DNA of 64,000 nucleotides, from contig KQ964246.1 in NCBI GenBank assembly GCA_001566295.1, positions 992,001-1,056,000 on the forward strand, read 5' to 3'. The notes beneath the pieces were generated by a model. It saw nothing but the letters and a program-made list of their open reading frames with translations. It made no database searches and had not been told where the DNA came from. Shown piece by piece: positions 59,047-64,000 of this stretch. The stretch is from Microdochium bolleyi. Its lineage: Eukaryota > Ascomycota > Sordariomycetes > Xylariales > Microdochiaceae. Position numbers and translations under genes: made by a program. Positions within the stretch are counted from its first letter, which is position 1, and each line of letters starts with the position of its first letter.

Positions 59047-61554
59047 ATGCCTATCCGCGTCAAGTCCAAGCCTGCACCCGTGGCCGAGCCCCTCTCGCCT
59101 CAGTCAGGCTCCTTCTACCATACCGAGCTGCCCGACATCCTCCACGGAGACGACTTCCGGACTGTTGTCAAGAAGCTCTCGCTGTGAGTCGCCCGAGCTG
59201 CGTCTGTGGCAAGCGCAACCAGCCCCATCGAGGCTGCGGTATCATGCTGCTTACGCTTACTGACACCCTCTCGGACATGCAGGTACATTGCCGATGTCGT
59301 GTACACGCCAAGTACATTCGAGCAGCTCCGCACCACCGCGGCGGGTGATCCGTTGCGCACACTGACGGATCACCTCAGTCGCAACGTCACCAACCCGGCC
59401 ATCGTCAACGCCCTCCTGTGAGTACCCACTAGTCCATGGTCAGATCGTGTGTGGCTCATCCGTCCTAATCACTGCCAACAGTGCTCTAAGGTGGCATTAC
59501 GGCACGGGCAACGACGAGAGCCACGTCTCCGAGGCCCGCGCCAGCGCGTGCGAGATTGTCGCGTGGCGCTTCCTGACCCGCCTCTCCGAGCGCGAGGCGG
59601 TCGAGTTCTGTCTGTACGAGATCCCTGGGGACTGCCCCAGCGGATCCTCTTCGCCGCACGTGTCCCAGAATGCCAATCCAGAGGATGGCACCCCGAGTAA
59701 CGAGCGGACTGCCCTCCTCGGCAGCCGCCACAACAATGGCAACTCTCACCTGGATGAACGCCCTGGCCACGCGGTGGCTGGCTCCATGAGGAGAAGCGCG
59801 CTCCTGCAATCGGTCTCCAAGCTCACGATGAGTATGCATGGTGATGACGACGAAGAGGACTCGGACGAAGAGGATGATCCCACCGCGCCCTTCATTCATC
59901 TCAATGCCCTTGAGATTGCTGCCATCGCGGACGCCAAGAGGTTTCTCAGCCAGCATATCGTGCAGAAGATCATCACAGGTATCTGGAACGGCGACATCAT
60001 CTTCTGGGACAATCTCTCCGTCCACACGGTCAAGAAGCCGAGGTTCTACAACCCGCGCACCGCTGACCCCTTCTCCCGCCTCCGTGTGCCCAAGTATCTC
60101 AAGGCGTATGAGGTCCTGTTCTTCATCAGCTTCCTCGGCCTGTACTATGGCGTGCTCATCGAGCACAACAACCTCGAGCATGATGTCCACGAGCATAAGG
60201 AGGTGCTGGGGAAGCTTTTCCAGGTCACTGTGACCGAGACACTTTGGTACATCTGGTTCGCCGCCTTCTGCTACGATGAGATCAGCGAGTATCTCGATGC
60301 TGGCTCCATATTCTACGCGGCAGACGTCTGGAACATGTTCGACATGATTATGATTGCCATTGGCCTGGTCTTTGTGGTGATGCGTAAGTCTTCATTCCCA
60401 GGTGCCTCGGCACTGGTTTCCTGCCGGCGCTTTTTGCTTACGCATCTACAGGTGGTGTCGGCATTCACTATGGAAGCGAATCTCTCATTAGTACAGCTTT
60501 CGATGTCCTGTCGTTGGAGGCGCTGTTCATGGTGCCACGTATATTCTCCATCCTGAGCCTGTCTCCGTACTGGGGAACCTTGATTCCTTGCCTCAAAGCC
60601 ATGGGTAAAGACTTCCTCAAGTTCATGGTCTTGGTTGTCATCATCTACCTTGGATTCCTGACAACCTTTACCCTTATCGGCCGTGAGCATTTCGGCTTCC
60701 AGAAAATGGCCGGGACCGCCACAAAGATCTTTTTCGGGTCGAGCTACCTTGGTTTTGACATTATGGATCAAATCGATCCCATTTTCGGTATGAACTTGTC
60801 TTCGAAATGCAACTTGATTGATCATAAGAAAGCTAACTCTACTCCTGCAGGGCCTCCTCTGATGCTCATCTTCATCACATTGAGCTCCATCCTGCTTATG
60901 GGAAGTTTGACCGGTATGCTGAGCAACAGCTTCTCCCGGGTCATCCAACATGCACGAGAAGAATATCTGTTTGTGTACAGCATCTATGTGCTGGAGGCGT
61001 CGACCTCTAACAGACTGACTCACTTCTACCGTAAGCCCTGAACCCCCCTAGGGATGCCACACAGACCACGTTATTAACACCAGAATACAGCACCTTTCAA
61101 TCTCGTCGCACTCGTCATTTTCCGCCCTCTGCGCCTCCTCATGCGAAGCGATGACATCCGCCAGGCTCGCATTGTGCTTCTCAAAGTGACACACGCTCCC
61201 ATCGTTGGCGCGATCCACCTGTACGAGTACATCACTGTGAAGCTCGGCAACGGCGAGGGCTTCGAGAACTTCCGCGGGCCCCGCGCCAAGACCCTCCGCG
61301 GTAAGGCATTCCGCCAACCCGACAGCAGACCTCAGTCTGGCCACCGGCCGCAGCTACCTTCGGCGAGACCGACCACGAGCGGTGCGCCCATCAACACCCC
61401 TGCGCCGCAGAGGCACGAGGATGACGAGGACGCCGGGGACGCGCCGACGGACGTCGAGGTGCGCATCTCTGAGCTCACGGCCAAGATTGACCGTCTCACA
61501 AGCCTCGTGCTGAGTCTGCAGACCGGTGCTGGTCTGGACACCGTGCGGACTTGA
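59047..61554 (+). CDS. YVC1: Vacuolar TRP-type cation channel Yvc1
   Basis: Six exons (59047-59183, 59283-59417, 59482-60383, 60452-60787, 60851-61030, 61091-61554) give 717 residues. The N-terminal linker-helical region (YIADVVYTPSTFEQLRTT, LRWHYGTGNDESHVSEARASACEIVAWRFL) precedes an acidic stretch (DDDEEDSDEEDD). Six TM helices follow (YEVLFFISFLGLYYGVLI, ETLWYIWFAAFCYDEI, NMFDMIMIAIGLVFVVM, TAFDVLSLEALFMVPRI, FLKFMVLVVIIYLGFL and LMLIFITLSSILLMGS). The pore region reads KIFFGSSYLGFDIMDQ. The C-terminus has a short coiled coil (EVRISELTAKIDRLTSLVLSLQ). Yvc1 releases calcium from the vacuole on hyperosmotic shock. Intron phases are consistent at all five junctions. Confidence 0.95.
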
Positions 61555-62704
61555 TGTGGCTCATTCGGTGGCTGGGAGTCCGAGACCATGACAACCACTT
61601 GCTCGATGGGACGTGTCACTCTCTCGACAAATACTGTCAATGTCTTTGGTACCAGGTTCAAATCAGGCGTGCCGTACCTGGCCGCTGCAGGCGTGTCACT
61701 GGACGTATACGTGCTGCCTAAGTGCAAGGAAAGGGGAGCGTATTGTTCGAAGTAGAGCTCTGAGCTGCGATCAGAATGACAAGAGCAACCTACTACTACC
61801 ACTGGTCGTGGAGAGGAACGGAAGCCATCAGACAACGTTCCCTTTAGCGTTCTAGAGTTGCTTTAATTTAGGCAATATTTTGAGCGCATCTGCCTGAGTC
61901 TCAAAAATGATGCCTATGGAAGCCTAGATGCCGAGTGTTGGTAAAGGAGATGGTCAAGGATGTAAATCTAGTGGACGAGGTCGTCATCCAACTCCTTCGA
62001 GGTTGACTCGTCGTCGTTTGGTGGAGACGGGACCCCTGCTGCTGCCTAGACTAAGGCACCCAAGGGTGGTAGAGATTGAGGTCCCCGCAAAGCTACCCAT
62101 AAGGCTGAGTGCCAAAGACCCTTACGATAGAGGTAGGTGGGGTCTGGTGTGGTGTGAGTACAATAAGGTACATACAAATAGGGTACATTGGCATCCAATC
62201 CACACACCCTCTCTGCATTGTGTGTTGTTGGTCACACGGGAGCTTGGCTCAGCCACTCGTCGTGTTGCTGCCCTTGCCCTGCATGTCATCTTGCCATTTC
62301 CATTCTTCCTGCTCTTCTACAACGACGTCCCAGGAAGCCTGCATTCACATCCGCTGCCCTGCCCATCTGCATCCTCCATTGACAACGACGGGAGCAACAA
62401 TACCACGAGGCTGACCAAGGCACCTCCGCTGATACATCGGCCGCTTGTCGCCACCGAAACGTCTCTGTCTGACTGCCGCCTGTCTCAGCTCTGAAAGCAA
62501 CGCCTTTCATTGTCGTGGGCTCTCATGTCACCAGGAGTCAGCTCGGTCTGCGACAACATCATATAAACGCCTGGCGAGAACTGTTCCACATCTCGCACCT
62601 GCAGCCGGATTGTGTTCGTGGCAAGATACGCTCCCAGCACGCAGCGCAGCCGGCTTGCAGTGATACAGATCAGACTGTTTCCCACCAATTCACAGCCTCG
62701 TACT
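61555..62704. promoter_or_regulatory. Intergenic region between YVC1 and next gene
   Basis: About 1.15 kb in tandem orientation; no gene seen. Confidence 0.45.
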
Positions 62705-64000
62705 ATGGCATTCGCTGAGGGCAGCCGCACGGCTGAAGCCCGAGATGCAACACATATGGACTGGGATCCTTCTGAACGAGGCTCGGGATCTGACAGCGAG
62801 GACTCAGGCGCAGCAACACCGACAGGCCCAGCCGCAGCCGACGCCGATGGTCAGCACCCTGGAGAGTGTTCTGCGTCACCTCTGCAGTCTCCTGGAGAAG
62901 CATTCCTCGACGCTGCCGTCTCCCGCCTCCTGTCGAACCAGCCTGCCCACGATCCCAAAGCCGCGGGAAGCGAGAGTCGCGAGGCCGCAGACTCCTATGC
63001 CCTGGACAACCTTGAGACCTTACACAGTACTGGCGACACGCTCGTCATAATCGACTTCCCCGCTTCACGGCCGCCAGATGTCAGCTGTGCTGGCACACAC
63101 TGGCGAGCCAAGACCTTCCGCGTCCCCTCGGCAGCCCTCCTCGCCACGGGCTCGTCGTATTTTGCCAAGCTCTACTCGCCCCGAGCACAGGCCCGCGCAC
63201 GAAAGCGTGTCGACCTGAGCAGATATGGCTCTGACATCGAGTACGTGCTCGACCTCACCCCATCGAGTGAAGGAGACGAGCTGGCTGCGCAGCTTGCAGA
63301 GCTCTCTATCCCCGAGGGTGTACGCGACTGGTGGATGAGTCTGGAGCGGCTCGGCGTGTCGCGATTCCTCGTGTCCGGCCACGACGACAACTGTCCACGG
63401 CATATCGACGTGCCGATCGAGTACGCAATGAAGTCCGGGTCCGTGGGTAAGGCCAAGTACACGGTTGGCGATGGCCCGCTGCCGCGGGACAACCTCGAGG
63501 ACATAGATGTGTCCCAGCTGCGCATGATCCCGGACTACTGTCCCGTGAGGCACAGGGCGAACATTATCCGGCTGATTCGGGCGATACTGGGTGAGGACCT
63601 GGTGCTCAACTCGGCGGTGAGGGTGTACACGATCAGTGGGATTGCAAAACAGTTTGATTGTGCTGGTGTCATTGTAAGTAGAATACTTACACCTCCTGAG
63701 ATCTCTGATAGATGGAGGAGAACTTACTTAGTCGTATTATAGCGTGATTCGGTCTTCACATGGCTCATGGCCCAGCCGAACTCGGACTTCATTGATATCG
63801 AGCCGGAAACAGCTTTGCGACTGGGCTGGAACCTCGGCCTCCGGGACGTCACCCGCGCCGCCATGCGCATACTCGTAGCCGAAAATACGATGGACGCCTT
63901 AAGCCCGACGCCACGTGCAAGTCGTCGCTACACATTACTCGGACGTACCCGTACAGAACTACCCGACGAACTCGAGAACGTTATCCAGCACGCCACAGCA
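62705..64000 (+). CDS. Conserved fungal protein of unknown function (3' end outside window)
   Basis: Exon 1 is 62705-63673, then a 69-bp intron (gtaagt..attatag), and exon 2 from 63743 is open to the window edge; 409 residues so far. The first about 110 residues are acidic and Ser/Gly/Ala-rich. Then THWRAKTFRVPSAALLATGSSYFAKLYSPRAQ resembles the opening of a BTB-like fold, and later blocks (MIPDYCPVRHRANIIRLIRAILG, AVRVYTISGIAKQFDCAGVI, RDSVFTWLMAQPNSDFIDIEPE, LGWNLGLRDVTRAAMRILV) look like a helical family I have seen only as uncharacterised proteins in filamentous ascomycetes. BTB similarity is a guess. The ATG at 62705 is the first of the frame in a fitting position; an upstream in-frame codon at 62612 is not ATG. 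Confidence 0.78.

Noticed and set aside
61640..61680. GGTTCAAATC, resembling the tRNA B box
   Set aside because: No matching A box or cloverleaf can be folded around it.

Overview
The window is a gene-rich stretch of nuclear DNA from a filamentous ascomycete (Pezizomycotina, probably a Sordariomycete). The evidence is the intron style (mostly 47-95 bp, GT..AG with CTAAC/CTGAC-like branch sites), monocistronic genes on both strands, pyrimidine-rich 5' regions, and the protein set: a Zn2Cys6 regulator, a SUR7/PalI protein, a DUF3405 protein, BEM1, VPS36 and YVC1. I rebuilt exon structures by hand by joining reading frames at splice sites. Twenty protein-coding loci can be supported; those at positions 1 and 64000 run off the window.

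Layout: 1-1765 (-) asteroid/XPG-like nuclease-fold protein; 2662-4354 (+) PRPP synthetase subunit; 5120-8985 (-) large OTU-domain protein; 10270-12395 (-) secreted protein with two cupredoxin domains; 13702-14999 (+) SUR7/PalI four-TM protein; 15693-17023 (+) metallophosphoesterase that looks broken; 17787-20309 (-) eight-exon Zn2Cys6 transcription factor; 22277-24024 (+) AFG1 mitochondrial ATPase; 26959-29217 (+) DUF3405 type II membrane protein; 30117-31486 (+) secreted leucine aminopeptidase; 31747-35102 (-) S9 peptidase homologue without its catalytic serine; 36689-37716 (+) conserved membrane protein; 38090-40285 (-) VPS36; 41094-42790 (+) THP3-like SAC3-domain protein; 48537-50791 (+) BEM1; 51631-53412 (-) CENP-B-type DNA-binding protein; 53789-54916 (-) thymidylate synthase; 55625-57159 (-) mucin-like membrane protein; 59047-61554 (+) YVC1 vacuolar TRP channel; 62705->64000 (+) conserved unknown.

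The genes do not form an obvious pathway cluster: there is no polyketide synthase, NRPS or terpene core and no transposon. Most are single-copy housekeeping genes (nucleotide synthesis, ESCRT-II sorting, polarity scaffold, vacuolar calcium, mitochondrial quality control), with a few secreted or surface proteins between them. No tRNA, rRNA or CRISPR was seen. The longest gene-free interval is 42791-48536.

The points most worth a second look are the serine-less S9 peptidase homologue with low-complexity insertions, the disrupted metallophosphoesterase, the internally duplicated cupredoxin gene whose duplicated intron now has a GC donor, a two-codon first exon in BEM1, and paired MCB boxes upstream of thymidylate synthase. 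I found no convincing evidence of a wholly new multi-gene system.
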